Source of the DNA: Sporisorium sorghi
Taxonomy: Eukaryota > Basidiomycota > Ustilaginomycetes > Ustilaginales > Ustilaginaceae
Assembly (NCBI GenBank): GCA_023212695.1
Contig: JALCCG010000023.1
Location: forward strand, 62,001-126,000
DNA length: 64,000 nt
Reading direction: 5' to 3'
Shown: piece by piece, positions 52,827-62,168 of the stretch
How the letters are laid out: each line of letters opens with the position of its first letter
Numbering within the stretch: position 1 is the first letter of the stretch
Notes under the pieces: generated by a model
Told to the model about the DNA's origin: nothing
Databases searched by the model: none
The model's input: the letters and a program-made list of their open reading frames with translations, nothing else
Translations under genes and position numbers: made by a program

Positions 52827-53270
52827 ATGGCAGCAGAAATCATAAATGTATCAACCGAAGAGCAATTGCAGCAGGCGCTGGATATTCGCAAGGACGTGTT
52901 CGTGCTGGAGCAGAAGGTGCCCATTGACTTGGAGATCGATGACTACGACAACCTGGAATCGGATGCGCATCATGTGCTGATCAAGTCCGAAGGGCAGTTT
53001 GCGGCAACGGGCCGCATCACGTATTACAATAAAGATTCCGCCAAAATGCAGCGCATTGCGGTTCGCAAGCCTTTTCGTTCCAAAGGGATTGGTCGGGTAC
53101 TGATGATGGCGCTGGAAACGCAGGCGCGTGAATTGAAGCTGCAGTATTCCATCCTGGATGCTCAAGTGCAGGCAGAGCCATTTTACCGCAAGCTGGGTTA
53201 TGAGACGATATCGGACGAGCCGTTTGATGATGCCGGCATTCCCCATGTCCGTATGAAAAAGGAACTGTAG
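52827..53270 (+). CDS. GNAT family N-acetyltransferase
   Basis: 147 residues; ATG 52827 with AGAGGTG upstream. The acetyl-CoA loop is QRIAVRKPFRSKGIGRVLM (about 73-91), and the final strand motif AQAEPFYRKLGYE lies near residue 120. The N-terminal LDIRKDVFVLEQKVPIDLEID resembles the ElaA/YjcF-type group. Substrate unknown. A strong terminator follows. Confidence 0.9.
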   Translation: MAAEIINVSTEEQLQQALDIRKDVFVLEQKVPIDLEIDDYDNLESDAHHVLIKSEGQFAATGRITYYNKDSAKMQRIAVRKPFRSKGIGRVLMMALETQARELKLQYSILDAQVQAEPFYRKLGYETISDEPFDDAGIPHVRMKKEL

Positions 53271-53323
53271 ACGGTTTCGGTTTAATTATACGAAAATGCC
53301 GAACATCCAAATTGGTTATATAG

Positions 53324-53361
53324 AAAAAAAGACCCCGAGTTGAACTCGAGGTCTTTTTTTT
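53324..53361 (+). terminator. Terminator of the GNAT gene
   Basis: AAAAGACC-CGAGT pairs with ACTCGAGGTCTTTT around TGA; T-run to 53361. Also usable by the convergent DUF3892 gene. Confidence 0.85.
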
Positions 53362-53366
53362 GTTGA

Positions 53367-53600
53367 TTAAAACGTCGGCAGATTATCCAGGTTGTTGCTG
53401 GGATCGCCATCCGCATTGGAACGAAGGTGTTCGTCGCCGTCACGTCCACGGAAGACGTTCAGGTTCTTGATCTCTTTATTTTTGACCATGTGTTGAGCTG
53501 TTTTGTAGTCAACGACAGTTCCGTTATCCAGCTTAAGTTCGATGATGTCGCCGTCGCCATTTTTGCGTACGCCTACGACTTCTTGTTGACCATTGTCCAT
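53367..53600 (-). CDS. DUF3892 family protein
   Basis: 77 residues; ATG 53600 with GGAGG ten bases ahead. The core EVVGVRKNGDGDIIELKLDNG with the YKTAQHMV follow-up is the DUF3892 pattern, and the acidic NADGDPSNNLDNLP tail is common too. A small soluble Bacillales protein of unknown role. It is convergent with the GNAT gene. Confidence 0.8.
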   Translation of the reverse strand: MDNGQQEVVGVRKNGDGDIIELKLDNGTVVDYKTAQHMVKNKEIKNLNVFRGRDGDEHLRSNADGDPSNNLDNLPTF

Positions 53601-53664
53601 ATCATATCGCCTCCCGAGTTTAGTATTCCCGGGAAGCCTTACAATCTATGCATGATATATTGAT

Positions 53665-54402
53665 CTACAATTCGTATACCCGCTGCTGCTCTACAAATTC
53701 CATGGTGCCGGTCTTGCCAATGAACGCTTTAACGTCATCGCTGTAATGCATGAGATAGGTACGCTCCTGAATCTCTTCAGGAAGACTTAGCAGTTCGTCA
53801 AGCGTAGTATGAACCTCGCCCGGACCCTGCAGCTGGCATTCATGAAGAATAAATTCACAATCCCGCTCGTTCACCAGCTTGTGGAGCAATGCAGGATCAA
53901 ACACCATATCCGCGCTGTAAAAAATCCGGTCATTCAAATAGAGGGAATAACTATCCTTCCCTGGAATATGCTGCGTATGAATCAGCTCTACCGAGATTCC
54001 CGAAGAGATATCGGCTTTCACCCCAGGTTTCAGGGGACGAACGTCAAATACATCCTCCAGGGAGGAGATATGTCCTTGCTGGTATAATCCGCCCTTGAGA
54101 GAATGCTCCCATATCGGTTCGACCAGCGCTTCAGCGATGTAGAGCGGGATTTTGCGATTGTATTTCATTTTCATAATAAAAGCGAGCTCCTCCATACCGC
54201 CTACATGGTCAGCATGGATATGCGTGATGAGCAGAGCATCCAAATCATCGAACGTTAGATCTAATTGATGGAGTGCCATAGGAGCCGTAATACCGCAATC
54301 AATGAGCAGCGTGAAATCCCCGTCGTGGAACAGTGCATTGTTGTTGTAGTAGTTCTTGGCAAACGCACTGCCGGTGCCAAGCATTTGCAATTTCAGTGTC
54401 AA
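53665..54402 (-). CDS. MBL-fold metallo-hydrolase
   Basis: 245 residues, TTG start 54402 with AGGAGG nine bases ahead. The metal motif [10 protein letters not shown] is at residues 60-69 (His61, His63, Asp65, His66), with further ligands in [13 protein letters not shown] and [22 protein letters not shown] at the N-terminus is typical of the RNase Z/YhfI-like branch. Possibly a phosphodiesterase or RNA-processing relative; it lacks the long exosite arm of true RNase Z. Confidence 0.85.
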   Translation of the reverse strand: MTLKLQMLGTGSAFAKNYYNNNALFHDGDFTLLIDCGITAPMALHQLDLTFDDLDALLITHIHADHVGGMEELAFIMKMKYNRKIPLYIAEALVEPIWEHSLKGGLYQQGHISSLEDVFDVRPLKPGVKADISSGISVELIHTQHIPGKDSYSLYLNDRIFYSADMVFDPALLHKLVNERDCEFILHECQLQGPGEVHTTLDELLSLPEEIQERTYLMHYSDDVKAFIGKTGTMEFVEQQRVYEL

Positions 54403-54651
54403 TGGATGAAACCTCCTGATGAAATGATGTTAGTCCAGTAAGCTAATGTATATTTTAACGAATTATATGTAGATTTACACCGAGTTTATGATAGAAACAC
54501 CCCGATGTTGCAGTGAAAATCAGGATAGGCACAGGCCGAAAGGCATGAGGAAAAAATTTTACCACAAAGTGCAAAATTGTCCGCAACTTGTTTTTTGACA
54601 TGTAGTATACACATATAACAACATGATGAGCCAATGGAGGGAAATGATAAA

Positions 54652-55206
54652 ATGAAGTGGAAAAAAGTGATGGCATGTATGCTCGTGCTTTCTTTAATGG
54701 GTAGCAGCACCCTTTTATTTGCAGATTCCGTCAATGAACGGGTTCGTGTATGGATGAACGGACGTGAATTAAAAGATGGCGGGTATTTAATTGATGGCAA
54801 AACCTATGTGCCGGTGAGGGAATTTGACGGTGCGGTGGATTGGAATTCTTCCAATGGACAAGTTCAAGTCATCAAGCCGAATGTGCATATTTTTCTGTTT
54901 AAAGGAGATACTGTATTCGGCAACGTGAACAAAGGCAAGTTGAAGTTCAATGTATTCAGTCAGGTAGATAGCTTGAACAATGACATCCATGCAGTGAAAG
55001 TCGCCATCGAGGATCCTTCGGGTAATATAAAAGATATCCAGTCCCAGGAAGTGAAGGACCGCAAGGATAACTTCTGGTTCAGAACCTATGATTTTACGTA
55101 CGATTTTAAAACAACCGGCAAGTATTCCGTTGGCTTCTATGTAAAGGTCAAATCGGATACCGGATTTGTGAAAGTTGCGGAGAAAGTTATCACTGCACTT
55201 AACTAA
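54652..55206 (+). CDS. Secreted stalk-domain protein
   Basis: 184 residues from ATG 54652 with GGAGGG upstream. Signal peptide MKWKKVMACMLVLSLMG with a LLFADS cleavage region. Residues 27-70 (VWMNGRELKDGGYLIDGKTY, PVREFDGAVDW) are a copper-amine-oxidase-N-like stalk domain, followed by a beta-sandwich of ~110 residues without known motif. It is similar in type to the secreted protein at 4897-5505. Role: probably cell-surface. Confidence 0.7.
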   Translation: MKWKKVMACMLVLSLMGSSTLLFADSVNERVRVWMNGRELKDGGYLIDGKTYVPVREFDGAVDWNSSNGQVQVIKPNVHIFLFKGDTVFGNVNKGKLKFNVFSQVDSLNNDIHAVKVAIEDPSGNIKDIQSQEVKDRKDNFWFRTYDFTYDFKTTGKYSVGFYVKVKSDTGFVKVAEKVITALN

Positions 55207-55296
55207 TGAGAGCGTCCCTTGGGGAAATTGACCTGACGAAGCTATCCGTGATACGATACGAAAGTATGATAATTTAACCGAAGTGAGGTTTTTTCA

Positions 55297-55608
55297 ATGA
55301 GTGAACACAAACATGAACACGGAGATGCTTGCGGTCATGACCACGACCATGAGCATGAAGAGTTTGTGCTGACATTGACGGATGAAGAAGGAAAAGAAGT
55401 AGAGATGGTTCTTGTTGAGACATTTGATGTCGGCGAGAAGCTTTACGCGCTTTTGCTTGAACGCGAAAATCCGGAAGCGGACGGCGTCATTCTACGTATG
55501 GAAGAAGAGAACGAGGAAATGGTTCTTTACAATATTGAGGACGAAGAGGAATGGAATGAAGTAGAGGCGGTTTATAACGAACTGGTCGCTGCTGCAAACC
55601 AGGAATAG
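55297..55608 (+). CDS. DUF1292 family protein with His-rich N-terminus
   Basis: 103 residues. DUF1292 (UPF0473) core: FVLTLTDEEGKEVEMVLVETFDVGEKLYALL, then EMVLYNIEDEEEWNEVEAVYNEL. Before it stands HKHEHGDACGHDHDHEHEE, with eight His and one Cys in ~20 residues, a possible metal-binding tag. The ATG at 55297 has GAGG upstream. Role of the family unknown. Confidence 0.88.
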   Translation: MSEHKHEHGDACGHDHDHEHEEFVLTLTDEEGKEVEMVLVETFDVGEKLYALLLERENPEADGVILRMEEENEEMVLYNIEDEEEWNEVEAVYNELVAAANQE

Positions 55609-55621
55609 TACGCCTTAACTG

Positions 55622-55658
55622 AAAATCCCGGTGCGAACCTCTCGCATCGGGATTTTTT
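55622..55658. terminator. Terminator between DUF1292 and the decarboxylase gene
   Basis: AAATCCCGGTGCGA pairs with TCGCATCGGGATTT, followed by six T; the reverse side also ends with several T. Confidence 0.85.
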
Positions 55659-55673
55659 GTGTGTAACAGGTAT

Positions 55674-57161
55674 TTAGAAGATCGGATTGGTTTCCACGAT
55701 GACCTTCACATTTTGGATGCTGCGGTCCTCAGGACCTTTAACCGGAAGTCCTACATCGACATGATCAATGATGTAATCAATGTTTTCCTGGGAAATAACT
55801 TCACCCGGAAGCAGAATCGGAATTCCTGGCGGATAGACATAAATAAATTCAGCAATAATGCGTCCTGCTGATTCCTTGAAAGGAACAACCTCGGTATCCC
55901 CGTAGAAAGCATCGCGAGGGATAAGCGACAATTGCGGAATTTCCGGCGTTTTTACAATCAGTTCGTTAATTTCATTCACATGCATGTATACGTCCGAAAG
56001 CTCACGGAGCGCCGTCAGCAAAATGTCGATCGTTTCCTGGTTGTCTCCTGGAGTAATGAGGCACAGAATATTGTACATATCGCTGAGCTCCACTTCAATA
56101 TTGTAGTGGTCTCGAAGCCAGTTCTCGGTTTCATACCCCGTAATGCCGAGATGGCGGACATGGATCGTCAGCTTGGTTGGATCAAAGGAGTACGTTGCTT
56201 CACCGCCTAAAATTTCTTCACCAAAGCTGTACAAGCCTTCGATCTTATTGACCTCATCACGTGCATATTGTGCCAGCTCAATCGTTTTTGCAGCCATCTC
56301 ACGGCCATGAAGAGCCAGGCTCCGGCGCGAAGTATCCAGCGATGCCAGCAAAATATAGGAAGTTGACGTTGTTGTCAGCATACTGATGATGGTCTGTACG
56401 CGGTAAGGGTTAATGTAACCGTTCTTGGTATTCACGTTCAGCACGGAGCTTTGGGTCATCGAACCGCCGAGCTTGTGAACGCTGGTCGCTGCCATGTCCG
56501 CGCCTGCTTCCATAGCCGACATCGGAAGCTCCTCATGAAAGTGAATCAATACCCCATGCGCCTCATCCACCAGAACAGGCACGTTATAGCTGTGCGCCAA
56601 ATCGACGATTTCTTTCAGATCTGCGCTTACGCCAAAATAGGTTGGGTTGATGACCAATACAGCTTTTACGTCAGGGTGACGTTTTAACGCTTTCCGAACC
56701 GAGCTGATGGTGATCCCGTGGTCAATCCCTACATTATGATCCTGGGCAGGCGATACGAATACGGGCTTGGCGCCGGTAAAAATGATGGCGGAAAGCACGG
56801 ACTTATGAACATTCCGCGGTACGATGATTTTGTCCCCAGGTGAGCAAACCGACATGATCATGGTCATGATCGCTCCGCTTGTCCCTTGTACACTAAAATA
56901 GGTATGATCAGCACCAAATGCGTCAGCAGCCAGCTTCTGGGCTTCCTCGATTACGCCTGTAGGCTGATGCAAGTCGTCAAGCGGCGCAATATTGATCAAA
57001 TCTATAGAAAAGGCATTATCCCCTATAAATTCCCTAAATTCGGCATCGGTGCCGAGGCCCTTCTTATGTCCCGGAATGTGAAATTGCACGGGGTTTTTGG
57101 CCGCGTGTTCCTTAAGTGCGGTGAAGAGCGGTGTACGACTGTGGTCCATGGACGTTGTCAC
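55674..57161 (-). CDS. speA: Orn/Lys/Arg decarboxylase, probably arginine decarboxylase
   Basis: 495 residues, fold-type I PLP enzyme of the short Gram-positive branch. The N-terminus TPLFTALKEHAAKNPVQFHIPGHK is typical. VDEAHG at 198-203 and the PLP lysine Lys230 in ATSVHKLGGSMTQSS are intact. The C-terminal PPGIPILLPGE is the family signature. B. subtilis SpeA has this length and makes agmatine, the first step of spermidine synthesis; lysine decarboxylase is the alternative. The GTG at 57161 has AAGGAAAGG upstream. Confidence 0.88.
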   Translation of the reverse strand: MTTSMDHSRTPLFTALKEHAAKNPVQFHIPGHKKGLGTDAEFREFIGDNAFSIDLINIAPLDDLHQPTGVIEEAQKLAADAFGADHTYFSVQGTSGAIMTMIMSVCSPGDKIIVPRNVHKSVLSAIIFTGAKPVFVSPAQDHNVGIDHGITISSVRKALKRHPDVKAVLVINPTYFGVSADLKEIVDLAHSYNVPVLVDEAHGVLIHFHEELPMSAMEAGADMAATSVHKLGGSMTQSSVLNVNTKNGYINPYRVQTIISMLTTTSTSYILLASLDTSRRSLALHGREMAAKTIELAQYARDEVNKIEGLYSFGEEILGGEATYSFDPTKLTIHVRHLGITGYETENWLRDHYNIEVELSDMYNILCLITPGDNQETIDILLTALRELSDVYMHVNEINELIVKTPEIPQLSLIPRDAFYGDTEVVPFKESAGRIIAEFIYVYPPGIPILLPGEVISQENIDYIIDHVDVGLPVKGPEDRSIQNVKVIVETNPIF

Positions 57162-57365
57162 AACCTTTCCTTGTCTGTATTTTCATATGATTTGTTGAAT
57201 ACGGTTTTTATATAAACAAAATTGAGTATAGCAAAATAGGGGGGGAATGCAAGGAGAATGTACGGCTTTTCTTGCTTTGTACACGAACCCTTCAAACTTT
57301 AGACATATTAAGGAGGGAACTTGAGATCTTCATCTTTCCTTCATTAAAATATCACCCATAAAAAA

Positions 57366-57388
57366 AGAGCCGCTCAGGCAGCCCTTTC
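57366..57388 (-). terminator. Terminator of the DUF1054 gene
   Basis: On the minus strand AGGGCTGC pairs with GCGGCTCT around CTGA, then seven T. Confidence 0.75.
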
Positions 57389-57409
57389 CCTTTTTGATTG
57401 CTTTCTCGC

Positions 57410-58033
57410 TTAAAATGCCAATTTATAAAGCGGCAGCAGCGTCTCAAACGTCTCCTGCACCTTCTTAACCAGCTCGTCCCCGTCCAGCTTGACGGCTTCC
57501 TCGCGCGGAATCTGCAGACCGCATAAGACCTCGGATTTTTTCACCTGCTTCAGCTTATGAATCAGTGAGGCGAACTCCTGCTCATTCATATCCTGATGAG
57601 GCGTGCCAGCCGGGTTCATATGATCCGTGGACCAATAGAAGTTTTTAGGGAGTGCCTTCGCTGTTTTCTTCAATTTGGCTTCCAAATTGCTTGCAAACAC
57701 GGTTTTGTTCGGGCTCTCGTATATGACCGCGAAGATAATAAACAGATGTGTGCCGAACATGCCCACCTGAAAATGGGGCAGAGCTTTATAACCCCGCTTG
57801 CTGGCAGCCCAAGCGACCCAGGTGTCGATGGGAGGGTTGACGGTGCGTCTTGCATGCTTGGCCACGTGCACAAACATCTCTTCACCGGCCAAAGCGGATA
57901 CATAAGGCGCTATCTCGGCACCCAGCGTCTCCAGCTTGGGTCTTACCCGTTCAATGAGAACCTCCATACGGGCTTCAAGCCCGGGAACGGAGAATACTTC
58001 GAAATCTTTATCTGTGAATCCGGTAACCGTCAT
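57410..58033 (-). CDS. DUF1054 (UPF0637, YktB-like) protein
   Basis: 207 residues, the family's normal length. Recognisable stretches: FTDKDFEVFSVPGLEARMEVL at the start, HARRTVNPPIDTWVAWAAS (~60), PHFQVGMFGTHLFIIFAV and LPKNFYWSTDHMNP. No known function. Monocistronic; ATG 58033 has AGGGAGG 13 bases upstream. Confidence 0.93.
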   Translation of the reverse strand: MTVTGFTDKDFEVFSVPGLEARMEVLIERVRPKLETLGAEIAPYVSALAGEEMFVHVAKHARRTVNPPIDTWVAWAASKRGYKALPHFQVGMFGTHLFIIFAVIYESPNKTVFASNLEAKLKKTAKALPKNFYWSTDHMNPAGTPHQDMNEQEFASLIHKLKQVKKSEVLCGLQIPREEAVKLDGDELVKKVQETFETLLPLYKLAF

Positions 58034-58297
58034 GGATGTGATGGCCTCCCTGTTGTTGATTTAGATAGAACCTAAACTCGGCTTTTGAATAACTTATTAT
58101 ACCATAAGGCCAATGGACGTCACGCATCGCCCACGAAAGCTTCACCGGATTTTCATGTGGGTTAAAAATAGTCAATAAACCAAGTTACCGTTACATAAGA
58201 TGGAGTATAAGATATAGATAAGACAACGTCAAAAGCAGCCATTGGGGAATCTTCACCGTCGTCTAGTGATCGGTAGTAAACCGGAGGAGGGAGTGCC

Positions 58298-58894
58298 GTG
58301 AATAAGAGCGAGGAAGTGGAGTATTGCAACCTGGAGCTCCGGTTTGATCGCCGGCATATCCAGGACCTAATCAAGGAATTGATCCAAGAAGGATATTCGC
58401 TTTATTGGAGCGAGAATGATACGCAGTTTGTCATTTCAATCCGGACAGGGCGCAAGCTGGTAAAGCTGCGGTTTCAACGCACGGGTAGCGGATTTAAGCT
58501 GGTAGGTGATTATATGATTCGCGATCCCAAGCTGGCTGAATGGATGGAAAAATTAATCGAGAATACCCGTGGGCACGCTGTCGTTAAACGTTTCAAGGAC
58601 CGGCAAATATTGATTGAGAATATTTTATTCGGTGAGGTCATAAGGCTCGTGGAAATATCCGGCTACCGCCAGCGGGTTTTATTCCAGAAGGGGACGCCGA
58701 TGACGGAGCAGGAAATGCTGCGGTTGTTCGAGTCGGATGTGGGGGAACAGCGGCTGCTGTTGTCCAGACTGGAAACGGACGATGAGCTTGAAAAGCTTCA
58801 TGAAGCGCTGCAAGAGGGGAACCGGGATAAAGTCGTGGCGTGCAAGCAAAGATTACTTGAGCTTTCCTTAGAGCTGATGAGGTTAGAGTGGTAA
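58298..58894 (+). CDS. Hypothetical protein
   Basis: 198 residues, GTG start 58298 with GGAGGAGGGAG upstream. Two-part sequence: a beta-rich N-terminal half (LYWSENDTQFVISIRTGRKLVKLRFQ) and a helical C-terminal half with charge repeats (ETDDELEKLHEALQEGN). No membrane segment or known motif. A weak hairpin with GGGGTGTTTT follows at ~58934-58962. Confidence 0.6.
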   Translation: MNKSEEVEYCNLELRFDRRHIQDLIKELIQEGYSLYWSENDTQFVISIRTGRKLVKLRFQRTGSGFKLVGDYMIRDPKLAEWMEKLIENTRGHAVVKRFKDRQILIENILFGEVIRLVEISGYRQRVLFQKGTPMTEQEMLRLFESDVGEQRLLLSRLETDDELEKLHEALQEGNRDKVVACKQRLLELSLELMRLEW

Positions 58895-59092
58895 ACCTGA
58901 CTTCACCCGCAGATACAAGTTTAAAGCACGAACAACACTCCGAAACAAAATAGGGGTGTTTTCGCGCGTGTTCTGATTTTGTGACAGGGGTTCACTTGTC
59001 AAATGAAAAACGTTAATATAAGATTATTGCAAATCATCTCGGATAGGGATGGGTTGTTTAAAAATATATTGGAGCAAAGGATGGAGAACCAG

Positions 59093-60502
59093 ATGTCAAA
59101 ACAACAAATCGGTGTCATTGGCCTTGCTGTAATGGGTAAAAACCTGGCCCTGAACATCGAAAGCAAAGGCTTCACCGTTTCCGTATATAACCGCTCTCCG
59201 CAAAAAACGGAAGATATGCTGAAGGAAACCGAAGGCAAGCAAGTGAAGGGGACGTTTTCGATTGAAGAATTCGTGGATTCCCTTGAAACTCCTCGTAAAA
59301 TCCTGATCATGGTTCAAGCGGGACAAGCTACTGATGCTACCATTGAACAGCTGATTCCACATTTGGATCAAGGTGATATTATTATCGACGGCGGTAACGC
59401 TTATTTCCCTGACACCCAGCGCCGCAGCAAGGAACTGGCTGAACAAGGCTTCAACTTTATCGGTGCTGGCGTTTCCGGCGGTGAAGAGGGTGCGCTGAAA
59501 GGCCCTTCCATCATGCCGGGTGGACAAGAAAGTGCATACAAGCTGGTTGAACCCATTCTGACAGCCATTTCGGCTAAAATTAACGAAGAACCATGCTGTA
59601 CATATATCGGACCAGACGGTGCCGGCCATTATGTAAAAATGGTTCATAACGGTATCGAGTATGGCGATATGCAGCTGATCTGCGAAGCTTACCAACTGCT
59701 CAAAGACGTATTGGGTCTGGATGCGAAGGATCTTCATGGAATCTTCACGGAGTGGAACCAGGGCGAACTCGACAGCTATCTGATCGAGATTACAGCTGAC
59801 ATTTTCTCCAAATACGACGAAGAAACCGGCAAGCCGATGGTTGACGTTATTCTGGACACGGCTGGTCAAAAAGGAACAGGCAAATGGACAAGCCAAAGCT
59901 CGCTGGATCTGGGCGTGCCATTGTCCATGATTACGGAATCCGTATTCTCCCGCTTCCTGTCCGCCATGAAAGAAGAGCGCGTAGCAGCAAGCAAAATCCT
60001 GAACGGTCCTAAAACGGCTGCATTTGACGGCGACAAAGCCGAGTTCATTGAAAATGTGCGCAAAGCGCTGTTTGCAAGTAAGATCGTATCTTACGCCCAA
60101 GGCTTCGCACAGCTTCGTGTCGCTTCCGACGAGTACGGCTGGAACCTGCAGTACGGCAACCTCGCTAAAATTTGGCGCGGCGGCTGCATTATCCGTTCCC
60201 GTTTCCTGCAAAACATCACCGATGCATATGAGAACAATCCTGAGCTGAAGAACCTTCTGCTGGATCCGTTCTTTACCGATATTATCGAAACCTATCAAGA
60301 TGCATGGCGTAAAGTTGTCGCTTCCGCGGTGTCCCTGGGTATTCCGGTTCCTGGTTTCTCCAGTGCACTTGCCTACTACGACAGCTACCGCACAGCAAAC
60401 CTGCCAGCAAACCTGCTGCAGGCACAGCGTGATTACTTTGGCGCTCACACCTTCAAACGTGTGGACAAAGAAGGAACGTTCCACTACAACTGGATGGACT
60501 AA
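59093..60502 (+). CDS. gnd: 6-phosphogluconate dehydrogenase (decarboxylating)
   Basis: 469 residues from ATG 59093; the frame extends 30 codons up without a better site. NADP motif [20 protein letters not shown] (residues 6-25), substrate motif [21 protein letters not shown], catalytic Lys in [13 protein letters not shown], and the C-terminal helix domain with [11 protein letters not shown]. It converts 6-phosphogluconate to ribulose 5-phosphate in the oxidative pentose phosphate pathway. Convergent with the hypothetical gene at 60525. Confidence 0.97.
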   Translation: MSKQQIGVIGLAVMGKNLALNIESKGFTVSVYNRSPQKTEDMLKETEGKQVKGTFSIEEFVDSLETPRKILIMVQAGQATDATIEQLIPHLDQGDIIIDGGNAYFPDTQRRSKELAEQGFNFIGAGVSGGEEGALKGPSIMPGGQESAYKLVEPILTAISAKINEEPCCTYIGPDGAGHYVKMVHNGIEYGDMQLICEAYQLLKDVLGLDAKDLHGIFTEWNQGELDSYLIEITADIFSKYDEETGKPMVDVILDTAGQKGTGKWTSQSSLDLGVPLSMITESVFSRFLSAMKEERVAASKILNGPKTAAFDGDKAEFIENVRKALFASKIVSYAQGFAQLRVASDEYGWNLQYGNLAKIWRGGCIIRSRFLQNITDAYENNPELKNLLLDPFFTDIIETYQDAWRKVVASAVSLGIPVPGFSSALAYYDSYRTANLPANLLQAQRDYFGAHTFKRVDKEGTFHYNWMD

Positions 60503-60524
60503 AACCTCAGGTGTAGGACAGAGG

Positions 60525-60857
60525 TCAATCGGTGCGGGCTTGAGAAGGGGAGATTGCTTCCTGCAGCTCAGCAAGTCCGTGCATGGCTTCTAACAGACAG
60601 GTGCGAATGTCGTCGCTCTTTGTGTGGACGTGGTTTCCGCTTCCGAGCAAGAGCAGCGCAGCTTCGCTATAACTGTTGAAATTTTGCAGTAACCGTGGCT
60701 TTGAAAGATCCAGCAGCGCCGGATCCTTCAGAGCCACTTTTTTTTGCACAAAATGAAGCACCCAGATCACGTCTTCACGACATAAGGGATAGGATGGGTC
60801 GAGTATTCGGCGGATGCGTATGGACGAGGAGGTCAGACCGGTCGGATGGAAAGACAT
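60525..60857 (-). CDS. Hypothetical protein
   Basis: 110 residues on the minus strand, ATG 60857 with AAAGGAGTG about 13 bases before. Soluble; includes YPLCREDVIWVLHFVQKKVAL and a helical C-terminal half (TCLLEAMHGLAELQEA). No known motif. It ends 22 bases from gnd, tail to tail. Codon pattern supports it, but it could still be chance. Confidence 0.5.
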   Translation of the reverse strand: MSFHPTGLTSSSIRIRRILDPSYPLCREDVIWVLHFVQKKVALKDPALLDLSKPRLLQNFNSYSEAALLLLGSGNHVHTKSDDIRTCLLEAMHGLAELQEAISPSQARTD

Positions 60858-60995
60858 GGATGAGGTTCACTCCTTTCTTTGAGTCTGGTGAGTCTGGTAT
60901 TCTTGTAATGATTATATGATCCAAGTGAACGAGATAGACTCGCTAAAATAGGAGTTTTGCCTGCTGCAGATGTAGGATTTAGAGAGTCAGGTCCA

Positions 60996-61025
60996 TTGTC
61001 GAAAGATTTGGGGCTGTGGTATGAT
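60996..61025 (+). promoter_or_regulatory. Putative sigma-A promoter of aroK
   Basis: TTGTCG at 60996-61001, 18 bases, TATGAT at 61020-61025, 43 bases before the start codon. Confidence 0.5.
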
Positions 61026-61067
61026 ATGAACAACCTTTACAGTGAAGCAGCAAATGGGGTGTGATAC

Positions 61068-61580
61068 TTGGATAAGATGGGTAAGAACATCATTCTGATC
61101 GGGATGATGGGCACGGGGAAGTCGACCGTAGGACGCCTCGTGGCAGATTCGCTTGGATATACGCTAATAGATTTGGATACCGAAATCGAGAAGCTGGATG
61201 GAAGAACCATCCCCGAGATGTTTGAGGCAGATGGAGAGTCTTATTTCCGTGAAGCGGAATCTGCTGCACTTCGCAGTGTTCTGCTCCGGAAGGGAATTGT
61301 TGTTGCATCCGGAGGCGGAGCTGTCCTGAGCACGGAGAATTGTGAAGCGATGAAACAAGGCGGCTGGGTTGTTGCGCTGACTGCAGATGCAGCCAGTATC
61401 GTGGAACGGGTTCGGGGCGATGTCAATCGGCCGCTGCTTGCGGGAGATGTAGAGGAGAGGGTCGGGCGCATTCTGGATGAGCGGAAGGATAAATACCTGT
61501 TTGCGGACGTCTTGCTCGATACTGTAGGCCGTTCCGCGGAAGAAGTGGCGACTGACATTTTAACGCATTACCGCGGCTAA
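61068..61580 (+). CDS. aroK: Shikimate kinase
   Basis: 170 residues. Walker A GMMGTGKST is at residues 12-20; IDLDTEIE follows, with the shikimate-binding FREAES and GGGA motifs, and the lid Arg in RPLL. It phosphorylates shikimate, the fifth step of chorismate synthesis. TTG 61068 with GGGGTG upstream is the preferred start; ATG 61077 is possible. aroA lies 590 bases further on the same strand, with a convergent rhodanese gene between. Confidence 0.95.
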   Translation: MDKMGKNIILIGMMGTGKSTVGRLVADSLGYTLIDLDTEIEKLDGRTIPEMFEADGESYFREAESAALRSVLLRKGIVVASGGGAVLSTENCEAMKQGGWVVALTADAASIVERVRGDVNRPLLAGDVEERVGRILDERKDKYLFADVLLDTVGRSAEEVATDILTHYRG

Positions 61581-61640
61581 GATGACAAGAGATCGGCTTG
61601 CTGCTTGCGTAATAAGGCATGACGTGGATAGTAATATGCA

Positions 61641-61675
61641 AAAAAAGGCGGGGATGATCTTCATCCCGCACCTTC
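61641..61675 (-). terminator. Terminator of the rhodanese gene
   Basis: On the minus strand GGTGCGGGATGA pairs with TCATCCCCGCC around AGA, followed by six T. Confidence 0.85.
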
Positions 61676-61690
61676 AACTTGATGGAATTC

Positions 61691-62002
61691 CTATTCTTCA
61701 TCGTCATGCCATTGCAGCATGCCGCCCTTCATGTTAGTTACATTGTCCAAACCCTGGTGACTCAAAAATTCGCACACATGCTGACTGCGTCCGCCGCTGC
61801 GACAGATAATGATTACTTCTTGATCGCGCGGGATATCATCCAGGCGATTCGGAATGTCGCCCATAGGAATATGCATGGCACCGCTGATCATGCCTGCCGC
61901 AACTTCCTCGTCCTCGCGGACATCAATCATGTACACATTTTCGCCGTTTTGAAGCCGGCTTCTAAGTTCCGAAGTTTCAATCTGAGGGATCGGTTTCATC
62001 AT
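61691..62002 (-). CDS. Single-domain rhodanese-like sulfurtransferase
   Basis: 103 residues. The rhodanese domain has VYMIDVREDEEVAAGMISGA and the active-site loop CRSGGRS with Cys67. Small GlpE/YqhL-type enzymes carry sulfane sulfur. The ATG at 62002 (or 61999) follows GAGGT; the frame to 62023 would include the ribosome site. It is transcribed opposite to aroK and aroA. Confidence 0.92.
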   Translation of the reverse strand: MMKPIPQIETSELRSRLQNGENVYMIDVREDEEVAAGMISGAMHIPMGDIPNRLDDIPRDQEVIIICRSGGRSQHVCEFLSHQGLDNVTNMKGGMLQWHDDEE

Positions 62003-62168
62003 ATAGACCTCTTTTCTAATCATAAAAATTTAAGATCATATCGATCTTTAGTTTCTGGTTTCATATGAACTATGATAACCAAGCGGTTCTTCCTCTGTCA
62101 ATTTATCCTAATGGATGATTCAAGCGAGGATATCCGCATCATAATATATACAAGGAGAGATACATACC

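Noticed and set aside
59096..60574. Minus-strand ORF of 492 codons opposite gnd
   Set aside because: Arises from the biased codon use of gnd; the + strand protein has every 6-phosphogluconate dehydrogenase motif.
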